Origin: Treponema sp.
GTDB taxonomy: Bacteria; Spirochaetota; Spirochaetia; Treponematales; Breznakiellaceae
DNA length: 16,641 bases
Assembly: GCA_031284105.1 (NCBI GenBank)
Contig: JAITAN010000128.1
Location: 1 to 16,641, forward strand
Direction: 5' to 3'
Part shown: one piece after another, positions 1 to 7,244 of the stretch
How the letters are laid out: every line of letters starts with the position of its first letter
How positions within the stretch are numbered: the first letter of the stretch is position 1
Notes under the pieces: model-generated
Databases searched by the model: none
What the model was told of the DNA's origin: nothing
Seen by the model: the letters and a program-made list of their open reading frames with translations, nothing else
Position numbers and translations under genes: made by a program

Positions 1-300
1 TCTTGCTTATCTCTCCGCCTTTCATCGTAAACGCGCCGCCATCCACGTACACGCCGCCGCCGTCTTTGGATGCGGAATTGCCGCTTATGGTTCCTCCCTG
101 CATCGTAAACGTGCAGCCGCCGGACACATACACGCCGCCGCCGGCCTCGCCTGCGGAATTGCCGGTTATGGTACCGCCGTGCATCGTAAACCACCCGCCG
201 CTCAACACGCTCACGCCGCTTGCTTTCGCGCCCCGTATTGTCGAGCCGGTCTTCATAATGAATGCCCCGCCCTCTACGGACACAGGAGACGCGGCTTTAT
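1..300 (-). repeat. Beta-helix coding repeats (about 26 codons each)
   Basis: About three to four imperfect repeats of roughly 80 bp encode the Gly-rich beta-helix turns GGGVYV-GG-FTM-GG-ISGNSA. The last two units before the window edge are nearly identical. The array continues beyond position 1, so the copy number is unknown. Confidence 0.7.
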
Positions 301-1495
301 CGCCGCCGTTGAGGGTAACGCCGTTATCCAGCACGAAGGTTACGTTTTTCGGTACGGTAAGCAGCGGCTTGCCGCCGTTGTTCGACACGGTACGCGGCGT
401 TCCGTCTCCTATAAGGGTGATTGTCTTCGCCGCGTTGCCGGTAAAGGCAGCCGGATTAGCCGTGAAACTCGCGCCGAGCGTAATGGTATAGGAGCCGCCC
501 GCCCTGTCGTTGTTGACGGCGGCTATGGCCCGCTCAAAGGCCGCGGCGTCGCGGACGACCGCATTACGCAACTCGGCCTCCGCTGCCGCGGCGTTTATCC
601 GCGCGGCCCGCTCGCCTTCCCCGCTCAACTTCAGCGCGAGTTCCTCCATGACCCTCATGCCGTCCTCCAGGCTCCGGTAATCCGCCGTGTCGCCCGCTTC
701 CTGTACGCCGGTCTCAAGGTTTATCACGGCCGCGTTGAACATCGTGTCCCTGTCCAGCTTCCGGGCCGTTACGGACAACACGAGCCGCGGGTTGTTCCCC
801 GTGCCCGCCGCGGGCAAATACTCGTCCGCCACGTCCCCGCCGAACTGGTTCCCATACTCGGCCTGCACCTGCTCAAGGCTCTTCGTGCGCGGGTATACCG
901 CGTATCTCCCGCTCCTCACGAGATGCACGGCCAGTATCTGGGCCAGCGTGTCCGCGTCCCGTGTGTTTGCCCCGCCGGCCAGCCGCACCGGCGGCACGGC
1001 AAGCCGCGGCAGTTTGGACGCGTCCTTCCGGCTCGCGTCCACGATGTTCTTGGCCATGGCCGGCAGTTTGCCCCGTATCTCGCTTATCGCGCTATAGGTC
1101 TGGATGTCTCCGGCCACCTGCCGCAGTTCGTCTATCTTGATGATGGCGATGATGAGCAGCTTCTGCGTTCCCAGCGTAGTGATGCTGCCGGCAACCACGT
1201 ACTGCGCGCCGAGCTGCTTGCCGAGGCTGGCGATGGTGTCGGGGTCGGTCATGCCGGATCCCATCTGAAAGCCCTGTTCGCCCCGTATGGCCAGGTTTAT
1301 GCTGGTGCGGGGCACGGGCGTAAAGGCCGCGGTCAAATCCTTCTCAAACGAGAACAGTTCGGCAATGGTCTCCCCGTCCTCACCCTGTCCGCCGGTAAAG
1401 GGCAGGATTGCCAGCAAATCCTTTGCGGCCGCGGCGTTCACGACCGCAAGGGTCAGGGCCGCGGACAGCGCGGCAATACGCATCATTCCTTTCAT
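1..1495 (-). CDS. Secreted protein with tandem alpha/beta domains and beta-helix repeats (3' end outside window)
   Basis: The gene reads leftward off the window edge; 498 residues are visible. Residues 1-24 look like a Sec signal peptide (short basic start, hydrophobic core, Ala-rich cleavage region). Residues about 26-155 (LLAILPFTGGQGED, then GAQYVVAGSI) and 163-290 (LPRLAVPPVRLAGG, then PRLVLSVTAR) look like two related alpha/beta domains of the CsgG/LpoB/TolB-N kind; this is a weak assignment. After an Ala/Glu-rich linker (295-325) come Gly-rich repeats of about 26 residues with the pattern GGVYVSGG-FTM-GGTISGNSA, typical of a right-handed beta helix. ATG 1495 is chosen because AGGAAAG lies just upstream; an in-frame ATG at 1519 has no good ribosome site. 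The gene is visibly more GC-rich than the rest of the window. It is probably a periplasmic or surface protein; its function is unknown. Confidence 0.85.
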   Translation of the reverse strand, partial: MKGMMRIAALSAALTLAVVNAAAAKDLLAILPFTGGQGEDGETIAELFSFEKDLTAAFTPVPRTSINLAIRGEQGFQMGSGMTDPDTIASLGKQLGAQYVVAGSITTLGTQKLLIIAIIKIDELRQVAGDIQTYSAISEIRGKLPAMAKNIVDASRKDASKLPRLAVPPVRLAGGANTRDADTLAQILAVHLVRSGRYAVYPRTKSLEQVQAEYGNQFGGDVADEYLPAAGTGNNPRLVLSVTARKLDRDTMFNAAVINLETGVQEAGDTADYRSLEDGMRVMEELALKLSGEGERAARINAAAAEAELRNAVVRDAAAFERAIAAVNNDRAGGSYTITLGASFTANPAAFTGNAAKTITLIGDGTPRTVSNNGGKPLLTVPKNVTFVLDNGVTLNGGDKAASPVSVEGGAFIMKTGSTIRGAKASGVSVLSGGWFTMHGGTITGNSAGEAGGGVYVSGGCTFTMQGGTISGNSASKDGGGVYVDGGAFTMKGGEISK

Positions 1496-1569
1496 ACGTT
1501 CTTTCCTTTTGTCTTTCATAACTATTGAGCCGGTTTTGAGACGGCCCGCGTATGTTGCGCTTCGTGTTG

Positions 1570-1587
1570 TGATGCACCGATGCATCA
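1570..1587. promoter_or_regulatory. Perfect dyad TGATGCA-N4-TGCATCA
   Basis: The 7-bp arms are perfect with a 4-bp centre (CCGA). The dyad lies about 75 bp upstream of the leftward beta-helix gene, next to the AT-rich putative promoter region, so an operator is possible. Role inferred from position only. Confidence 0.35.
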
Positions 1588-1625
1588 TATACATAAATAT
1601 ACGGTACCTTATAATATAGCGCACT

Positions 1626-1657
1626 TAGAGCGGAATATCTAGGGCGTGTCCGCTCTA
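1626..1657. repeat. Inverted repeat with 9-bp arms
   Basis: TAGAGCGGA (1626-1634) pairs with TCCGCTCTA (1649-1657) across 14 bases that contain CTAGGGCGTG. The 11-base word CTAGGGCGTGT recurs inverted near 16414-16424. A T-run follows only after about 14 bases (1673-1680), so this is not a clean intrinsic terminator. Confidence 0.45.
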
Positions 1658-1930
1658 TGCGGTACTATTTTGCTTTTTTTGAAACAGGCTCGCTTCGTAT
1701 ATCCGCCCGTGAGACGCCCGCGCTACTGCCCGCCCGCGTGGGTGGCTTTCACCCGCTCTGCACAAGGCGTTTGCACCGTGCGGTGCAAGGTCTTTGAGCC
1801 GATACGCCCAAGGTGTTCCGGCCGTCCGAAGGCAGGTCTGACCTGAAGTTGCTTCTTGCAGGCATAAAGCCGTGCGCCGTTCTTGATACAACGTCGAAGT
1901 AGTAAACAGCCTCTGGCTGTGTGGCCGCTC

Positions 1931-1959
1931 TTGTCAAAATTAGTAATATGGTATATTAT
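1931..1959 (+). promoter_or_regulatory. nadE promoter (sigma-70 type)
   Basis: -35 TTGTCA at 1931-1936, a 17-bp spacer, and -10 TATTAT at 1954-1959. The expected transcription start, 6-8 bases past the -10, falls at about 1966, which is the A of the nadE ATG. Confidence 0.75.
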
Positions 1960-1965
1960 ATTGCT

Positions 1966-3669
1966 ATGAAAGTAGCAGTTGTACAGATCAACTCGTTTAT
2001 CGGCGATTTTGCCGGTAATATGGAGAAAATACGTACATGGACGGAAAAGGCTCTGGCGCAGCAAGCGGACATGGCGCTTTTTCCTGAACTTGCCGTGTGT
2101 GGGTACCCGCCCATGGATCTGCTTGATCAGGGTTGTTTTGTTGAGAAGAATATACAGACCATTCACGCCCTTCAGCGTATACTGCCTAAAAGTATAGCCT
2201 GCGGAGTCGGCTTTGTGGGACGAAGCCCTTACTCGCTTGGAAAATCGCTGGTAAATACCTATGGTATTATGTTGGACGGAAAACTCGTGTTTGAACAGAT
2301 TAAGACCTTGCTCCCTACCTACGACGTCTTTGACGAAGCCCGTAATTTTGAGAGCGCCCGTGAATGGAATACTTTTGAGTACAAGGAGGAGCGCATAGGC
2401 ATTGCGATTTGTGAAGATGCATGGCGGGAAACGGGTGTTTCCGGTATGAATTATGTTAGCGATCCGGTAAAGGAACTTTTTAAGCAAGGCATTACCCTGC
2501 TCTGCGCGCCGTCAGCTTCGCCGTATGTGGCGGAAAAACTCTCGGTGCGGTACAATTTGGCGAAACGTATCAGCATACGGGGCAATGTGCCGTTTGCGTA
2601 CATCAATGCGGTAGGCGCGAATGATTCCATCATCTTTGATGGAAGGTCATTCGCCATCTTTCCTGACAACAGGAAGCTGCTATTGCAGGGAGCGGCTTTT
2701 AACGAAGACATGTTCATGTTTGATACCAATAGCGGTGCGGCAACTGCTGATACTGTTGCAGGTACGGCTGTAGCCGTGGAGTGGGAGGACGTAAAAGCCG
2801 AAAATGAGCTTGACGCTATCGAAGAAGCCCTCATCATAGGCATACGGGACTACATGGTGAAATGCGGCTTTACTCGCGTCCACCTTGGGCTTTCAGGCGG
2901 TATTGACTCCGCTCTGGTAGCGTATTTGGCGGTAAAAGCGGTGGGACAAGACAAGACCGTATGCTTCAGTATGCCGTCGCGGTTCTCCTCGCAAGGCTCA
3001 AGGGACGATGCAGCGGAGCTTGCCGCCCGTCTCGGCTGCCGCTATGCGCCGCTACCCATAGAGTCGGTGTTTATGAGTTTTCTTGAAACACTGGAGCCGG
3101 TGTTCGAGAAAAAGCCTTTTGATAACGCCGAGGAAAATCTGCAAGCCCGCATACGGGGAACTTTACTCATGGCGTATTCCAACAAGTTTTCCTCAATGTT
3201 GCTCACCACAGGCAATAAGAGTGAACTGGCAATGGGGTACTGCACCTTGTATGGGGACACAAATGGGGCGCTTTGTCCTATCGGCGACCTTTTCAAAACC
3301 GAAGTGTTTGCGCTCTGCCGGCGTATCAACGAAAAGGCCGTTAAACAGGAGGGAAACATCATTATACCGGAGGCGATTCTCATCAAGCCGCCTTCGGCGG
3401 AACTCCGTCCAAACCAAAAGGATCAGGACAGTCTGCCTCCTTACGAAATTTTGGATGAAATACTTAAGCTGTATCTGTTTGATAACCTTTCAAAAGAAGA
3501 GATTGCGGATAAAGGCTGGGACGTGGAACTTGTTGCAAAGATCATCAAGACCGTAGCGCATGCGGAATTCAAACGCCGTCAGGCGCCGCCGGTGTTGAAA
3601 GTGTCGAAGCGGGCATTTGGTATGGGACGGCGTATGCCCATTGCCCGGGATATATACGAGGTGCTATAG
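1966..3669 (+). CDS. nadE: Glutamine-dependent NAD+ synthetase
   Basis: This enzyme makes NAD+ from nicotinic acid adenine dinucleotide and ATP, using ammonia released from glutamine by its own N-terminal domain. The product is 567 residues, normal for the two-domain form. Residues 1-260 are a nitrilase-type amidase with the Glu-Lys-Cys triad visible: E41 (FPELAVCGYPP), K113 (EQIKTLLPTYDVF) and C149 (GIAICEDAW). Residues 280-567 are the synthetase, with the ATP pyrophosphatase loop SGGIDS at 310-315, then TTGNKSELAMGYCTLYGD and the PSAELRPNQKDQDSLP segment. The open frame extends upstream to GTG 1921, but homologues begin at MKVAVVQIN and the promoter overlaps that extension, so ATG 1966 is chosen. 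There is no Shine-Dalgarno sequence. The gene has its own promoter and appears to be transcribed alone. Confidence 0.97.
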   Translation: MKVAVVQINSFIGDFAGNMEKIRTWTEKALAQQADMALFPELAVCGYPPMDLLDQGCFVEKNIQTIHALQRILPKSIACGVGFVGRSPYSLGKSLVNTYGIMLDGKLVFEQIKTLLPTYDVFDEARNFESAREWNTFEYKEERIGIAICEDAWRETGVSGMNYVSDPVKELFKQGITLLCAPSASPYVAEKLSVRYNLAKRISIRGNVPFAYINAVGANDSIIFDGRSFAIFPDNRKLLLQGAAFNEDMFMFDTNSGAATADTVAGTAVAVEWEDVKAENELDAIEEALIIGIRDYMVKCGFTRVHLGLSGGIDSALVAYLAVKAVGQDKTVCFSMPSRFSSQGSRDDAAELAARLGCRYAPLPIESVFMSFLETLEPVFEKKPFDNAEENLQARIRGTLLMAYSNKFSSMLLTTGNKSELAMGYCTLYGDTNGALCPIGDLFKTEVFALCRRINEKAVKQEGNIIIPEAILIKPPSAELRPNQKDQDSLPPYEILDEILKLYLFDNLSKEEIADKGWDVELVAKIIKTVAHAEFKRRQAPPVLKVSKRAFGMGRRMPIARDIYEVL

Positions 3670-3698
3670 ACTATGGCGCTTTGTAAGGGGCTGTCATT

Positions 3699-3734
3699 GT
3701 TGTTTCAGCGCGGATTGAGAGGGTCTGAAACAAC
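3699..3734. repeat. Inverted repeat downstream of nadE
   Basis: GTTGTTTCAG (3699-3708) pairs perfectly with CTGAAACAAC (3725-3734) across a 16-base loop, 30 bp after the nadE stop. It could end nadE transcription, but no U-tract follows, so a canonical intrinsic terminator is not supported. Confidence 0.5.
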
Positions 3735-3794
3735 GCATTTGATATGGAAGAGCCGTGCGGAAAATTGAAAGTGTATTTATTATGAAATTAACTG

Positions 3795-3824
3795 TTGACT
3801 TTTCATGTAAAAATACTCTATCAT
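3795..3824 (+). promoter_or_regulatory. Promoter of the TPR gene (and possibly the mre cluster)
   Basis: -35 TTGACT at 3795-3800, an 18-bp spacer, and -10 TATCAT at 3819-3824. Transcription is expected to start near 3831, giving a leader of about 10 bases to GTG 3841 or 22 bases to ATG 3853. Confidence 0.65.
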
Positions 3825-3852
3825 ACACTAACCCTATGTTGTGAATCTGTTT

Positions 3853-4797
3853 ATGAAAGAAAAACCATCAGGCTATGGCTATCGTATTCGACGAAAGCGG
3901 ATGCTTCAAGCAATTTTATCGGTTGCATGTATAACTGTTTTACTTTTTGGCGGCGGAGTTCTTATATGGTATATGTGGGAGAAAGTTGTTACTGATAGGG
4001 TAACGGAGCAGGAGTTATGGGAAAGCGGTTCCTATCAAGATATATTCGATATAAGCGAGAAGATGCTGGAAGAGATGCCGCTTGATTATGAGGCGCTTAT
4101 TCTGCACGGTTTTTCGGCATATCAGCTCGTGCTGGCGCAGATCACGGTTTCTGATAAGGCTATTTATATTGAAAAAAGTATACAATGTCTTCGTAAGGCA
4201 TTGATTATTAAGAGTACGATCATGGATGGGGCTATCCAATACGTGCTGGGCAAGGCGTATTATAGTAAAGGCGCGGAATACGCCGATTTGGCGGTGCAAT
4301 CGCTGGAATTTGCAAAACAAATGGGCTTTTCCGGTGATGACATGAACGAGTACCTAGGGATAGCTTATGCGGCGTTGCGCGACTACCGCATGAGTATTGC
4401 CGCTCTGACGGAAGCGCTGAATTCGCCGAGAGCGGAAGAATATCTTTCGGGTGCGCTTTTGTTGTCAATAGCGAATTCGTATACCGCGTTGGAGGATTTT
4501 AATATGGCAATCGCTTATCTTATGCGCTGTCTAGATATCTCCAAAGATGATAATGCCAAAAGGCTGGTGAGATTTAAGCTTGGGGATATTTATTTCAGGC
4601 AAGAAGATTATTCGGCAGCTGAAAATCAATATGCCGCGATTTTGAAGGATTTCGGTGAAAACGCCGAGGCTCATTACCGGTTAGGTGAAATTAACGCGGC
4701 GAAAAACAATCAGATACAGGCGCGTGCTGAATGGCGTAAAGCCGTTCAGATTGATCCCGCGCACAGATCGGCGCGTTCACGGCTTACCTTACGGTAA
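3853..4797 (+). CDS. Membrane-anchored TPR protein upstream of mreB
   Basis: The product has 314 residues from ATG 3853; GTG 3841 in frame adds four. Neither start has a Shine-Dalgarno sequence, so the start is uncertain. A short basic N-terminus (GYGYRIRRKR) is followed by one hydrophobic helix at about 18-41, so the rest should face the periplasm, tethered to the inner membrane. Residues about 53 to the end are six or seven TPR-like helix pairs; the clearest are YLGIAYAALRDYRMSIAALT, IANSYTALEDFNMAIAYL, FKLGDIYFRQEDYSAAENQY and HYRLGEINAAKNNQIQARAE. TPRs are protein-binding scaffolds. It ends 28 bp before mreB, which suggests a job in cell elongation or wall synthesis; the partner is unknown. 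Confidence 0.88.
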   Translation: MKEKPSGYGYRIRRKRMLQAILSVACITVLLFGGGVLIWYMWEKVVTDRVTEQELWESGSYQDIFDISEKMLEEMPLDYEALILHGFSAYQLVLAQITVSDKAIYIEKSIQCLRKALIIKSTIMDGAIQYVLGKAYYSKGAEYADLAVQSLEFAKQMGFSGDDMNEYLGIAYAALRDYRMSIAALTEALNSPRAEEYLSGALLLSIANSYTALEDFNMAIAYLMRCLDISKDDNAKRLVRFKLGDIYFRQEDYSAAENQYAAILKDFGENAEAHYRLGEINAAKNNQIQARAEWRKAVQIDPAHRSARSRLTLR

Positions 4798-4802
4798 CCG
4801 TT

Positions 4803-4822
4803 TATAATACATTTTTGGGGGA
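4803..4822 (+). promoter_or_regulatory. Possible internal -10 box and ribosome site for mreB
   Basis: A perfect TATAAT lies at 4803-4808, but no good -35 lies at the right distance. GGGGGA at 4817-4822 is a good Shine-Dalgarno sequence three bases before the mreB ATG. A separate mreB transcript is possible but not shown. Confidence 0.4.
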
Positions 4823-4825
4823 CTT

Positions 4826-5857
4826 ATGTTTAAAGCCATTTTGGAACTTGGAATTGATTTAGGGACATGCAATACCCTTATCTATATACGGGGAAAAGGA
4901 ATAGTCCTTGACGAACCTTCGGTTGTCGCCTTCGAGAAGGGAACCAAGCGGATCGTTGCAGTCGGTAAAGACGCAAGGACCATGCTGTGGAGAACTCCGG
5001 AAAAATACATTGCCACGCGTCCTTTGAGGGACGGGGTGATTGCCGACCTTGATTCATGTGAAAAGATGATGCGTTACTTTATTTACAAGGTGCTGCCTCG
5101 TTACCGGTTGATAAAACCCCGTATGGTCATTGGAATTCCGTCCTGTATTACCGAGGTCGAACGCCACGCTGTTGAGGAAAGCGCATTAAAAGCCGGTGCT
5201 AAAGATGTCATCGTCATAGAGGAAAGTCTTGCCGCAGCAATAGGCGCGGATATTCCGATTTTTGAACCGGCCGGACACATGGTTTGCGATATAGGCGGCG
5301 GCACAACGGAGGTTTCGGTTATCTCCCTGGGAGGTATGGTAACAACCAACGCTATTCGTGTCGGTGGAGATGAATTTGACGAGGCTATTGTCAAGAAAGT
5401 GCGCGTCGTACACGACCTCATTATCGGCGAACATATGGCGGAACGGATCAAAATCGAGATCGGCAATGCGGAAATGGATGAAACAAGCGCTATCATGAGT
5501 ATGGAAGTCAAGGGTATTAATGCGAATACAGGACTGCCTCAGAAGATAAGTCTTGAATCCGATCAGGTACGCGAAGCCCTGCAAAACCCCATCTCTCAGA
5601 TCATAGATGAAATCAAGAAAACATTAAGCGAAACTCCGCCGGAATTAGCGGCAGATATTGCGGAACGAGGCATCGTGATGACGGGAGGAGGTTCGCTTCT
5701 TAAAGGACTTGCCCAGCTTATTTCAAAAGAAGCTAAGGTTCCTGTCTTTGTTGCTGAAAATCCGCTTCAGTGTGTAGCATTAGGCGCCGGTAAATACTTT
5801 GAACACGCTAGGAACTTCGACAATTCTCGTAGAATCTATGATAAATTGAATAGTTAG
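4826..5857 (+). CDS. mreB: Rod-shape-determining actin homologue MreB
   Basis: MreB forms membrane-associated, ATP-dependent filaments that organise lateral peptidoglycan synthesis. The product has 343 residues, the usual length. Actin-fold motifs are visible in order: phosphate-1 loop GIDLGTCNTLIY at 9-20, the EESLAAAIGA helix at 132-141, phosphate-2 loop DIGGGTTEVSVISLGG at 155-170, and the adenosine motif GIVMTGGGSLLKGL at 282-294. The more usual Ala after GIDLGT is Cys here. A strong GGGGGA ribosome site precedes the ATG. It is the first gene of the mre-mrd cluster; mreC follows after 8 bp, so the two are co-transcribed. The C-terminal tail (HARNFDNSRRIYDKLNS) is a plain extension. Confidence 0.98.
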   Translation: MFKAILELGIDLGTCNTLIYIRGKGIVLDEPSVVAFEKGTKRIVAVGKDARTMLWRTPEKYIATRPLRDGVIADLDSCEKMMRYFIYKVLPRYRLIKPRMVIGIPSCITEVERHAVEESALKAGAKDVIVIEESLAAAIGADIPIFEPAGHMVCDIGGGTTEVSVISLGGMVTTNAIRVGGDEFDEAIVKKVRVVHDLIIGEHMAERIKIEIGNAEMDETSAIMSMEVKGINANTGLPQKISLESDQVREALQNPISQIIDEIKKTLSETPPELAADIAERGIVMTGGGSLLKGLAQLISKEAKVPVFVAENPLQCVALGAGKYFEHARNFDNSRRIYDKLNS

Positions 5858-5865
5858 CGAGCATT

Positions 5866-6744
5866 ATGCGAAAAATAGAGAGGAAAAAGTCTTTACTTCC
5901 CTTTAATGCGTCAGGGACCGTGTTCGGGATTCTGGTTGTAGTCTCTTTCGCGGCGCTCTTTTTTTCAACTAACACTTTTGCCTTCCGCTTCAAAGATGGA
6001 GGGCTATCTTTTTTTTCAGGGATACGGAACGGTATTCAAACGGTGGTTTCAGCGGTATCGGGAACGGTTGCGGCGGTTCAGGAGCTGGCGGTACTGCGTG
6101 AGGAATACGCTGAACTTACCAGCCGTATAGCCCGTTATGAACAGATAGAGCGAAGCGCGGCGGATATTTTAATGGAAAACAAACGCCTGCGAGATCAGCT
6201 TGGTTTCTTGGATACGGTAACTTATAAAGCCATCCCCGCGAATATTATTGGGAGGGATCCTGACAACCTTTTTTCAGCCATCGTGATCAACAGAGGAGAA
6301 TCTCACGGTACTGCTGTGGATATGCCGGTTATTGCCTATCAAAACGGGATGGAAGGCTTGGTCGGTAAGGTGATTCAAACCGCTCAATTTGAAAGCCTCG
6401 TCATGCCCTTGTATGACGACCGTTCTTTTGTTGCGGCGCGGCTTGCTTCCTCCCGTTATGAAGGTATTGTGGAAGGACAAGGTTCCCAGGATGCGCCGCT
6501 TATCATGCGGTTCATACAAAAACGTGCGATTGATGAAATAAATAACGGCGACGTCGTGCTATCAAGCGGTTTGGGTATGGTGTATCCCGCAGAAATCAGT
6601 ATAGGCAGAGTTACCAATATCAGCTATCAGGAATACGAAATTTCAATGGAAATAACCTTGGATCCGGTTATTGATTATTCACGGTTGGAATATGTTTTTG
6701 TGCTTGATAAAGAAGGTACGCGTACGGAAGAGGAACTCCCATGA
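5866..6744 (+). CDS. mreC: Rod-shape-determining protein MreC
   Basis: MreC is a bitopic inner-membrane protein whose periplasmic part links MreB/MreD to PBP2. The product has 292 residues. A basic cytoplasmic tail (MRKIERKKS) leads into one transmembrane helix at about 17-35. A coiled coil follows at about 67-113 (AVQELAVLREEYAELTSR, then ENKRLRDQL). The paired beta-barrel domain fills about 119-290 and shows the typical stretches AIPANIIGRDPDNLF and MEGLVGKVIQ. The last codons overlap the mreD start by 4 bp (ATGA), so translation is probably coupled. The ribosome site is weak, consistent with translation following on from mreB. Confidence 0.96.
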   Translation: MRKIERKKSLLPFNASGTVFGILVVVSFAALFFSTNTFAFRFKDGGLSFFSGIRNGIQTVVSAVSGTVAAVQELAVLREEYAELTSRIARYEQIERSAADILMENKRLRDQLGFLDTVTYKAIPANIIGRDPDNLFSAIVINRGESHGTAVDMPVIAYQNGMEGLVGKVIQTAQFESLVMPLYDDRSFVAARLASSRYEGIVEGQGSQDAPLIMRFIQKRAIDEINNGDVVLSSGLGMVYPAEISIGRVTNISYQEYEISMEITLDPVIDYSRLEYVFVLDKEGTRTEEELP

Positions 6745-7244
6745 CAAAGAACATCATGTGGTCTGTTGCGTTTACCGCTGTTGCGATTCTTCTCCAATCG
6801 ACGCTTTTATCGCATCTTGCCATTTATCATGCGGTTCCTGATCTTGCATTGGGAATTCTGGTGTTTTCATCTTACTTTAACGGCGTTATGACCGGACAAC
6901 TCACCGGTTTCTTTTCAGGTTTGATAATCGATTTCTTATCCGCTGCGCCGCTCGGACTTAACACGCTTGTCCGTACCATTGTTGGCGCTCTTTCCGGGCT
7001 TATCAAAGGCATCTTTGTCTTTGATGAAATCTTTCTCCCCATGCTGCTCTGCGGCATGGCTACCGTGTTGAAAGCCGTGATCCTCTTGCTGCTGCATATC
7101 CTGTTTGGTGAAAGCATACGCGCCTATCCCATCCGAGAACCGCTGTTCTGGGTAGAACTTGCGCTTAATACGTTTATTGCGCCGTTTTTATTCGCATTAT
7201 TGAGGCGCTTTAACGCGTTGTTCGTAAAGAAGAGGGAGATATAA
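6741..7244 (+). CDS. mreD: Rod-shape-determining protein MreD
   Basis: MreD is a small polytopic inner-membrane component of the elongasome. The product has 167 residues, almost all hydrophobic, with about five transmembrane helices. The stretch GFFSGLIIDFLSAAPLGLNT followed by TIVGALSG is the characteristic MreD segment. A GAGGA ribosome site lies inside the end of mreC, and the start overlaps the mreC stop (ATGA). The stop overlaps the mrdA start by one base (TAATG). The very basic C-terminus (KKREI) is expected to be cytoplasmic. Confidence 0.95.
   Translation: MTKNIMWSVAFTAVAILLQSTLLSHLAIYHAVPDLALGILVFSSYFNGVMTGQLTGFFSGLIIDFLSAAPLGLNTLVRTIVGALSGLIKGIFVFDEIFLPMLLCGMATVLKAVILLLLHILFGESIRAYPIREPLFWVELALNTFIAPFLFALLRRFNALFVKKREI

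Larger units (their letters stand above)
1496..1930. other. Intergenic region between divergent genes, rich in inverted repeats
   Basis: No convincing gene lies here; the short open frames have no family signature or ribosome site. An AT-rich stretch at about 1587-1619 could hold the promoter of the leftward beta-helix gene, but I see no clear -35/-10 pair. Three dyads are present: 1570-1587 (7-bp arms), 1626-1657 (9-bp arms) and 1771-1788 (TTGCACC, 4-base loop, GGTGCAA). Confidence 0.6.

Noticed and set aside
179..1528. Plus-strand open frame of 449 codons
   Set aside because: It is antisense to the beta-helix gene. The minus frame gives a signal peptide and recognisable repeats; the plus frame gives none.
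1655..1937. Short minus-strand frames in the gap before nadE
   Set aside because: Low-complexity, overlapping frames with no ribosome site and no recognisable domain.
1921..1965. Upstream extension of NadE from GTG 1921
   Set aside because: The promoter lies inside it, and the nitrilase domain begins at ATG 1966.
1723..2487. Minus-strand open frame of 254 codons over the nadE 5' half
   Set aside because: Shadow of nadE; no ribosome site or family signature.
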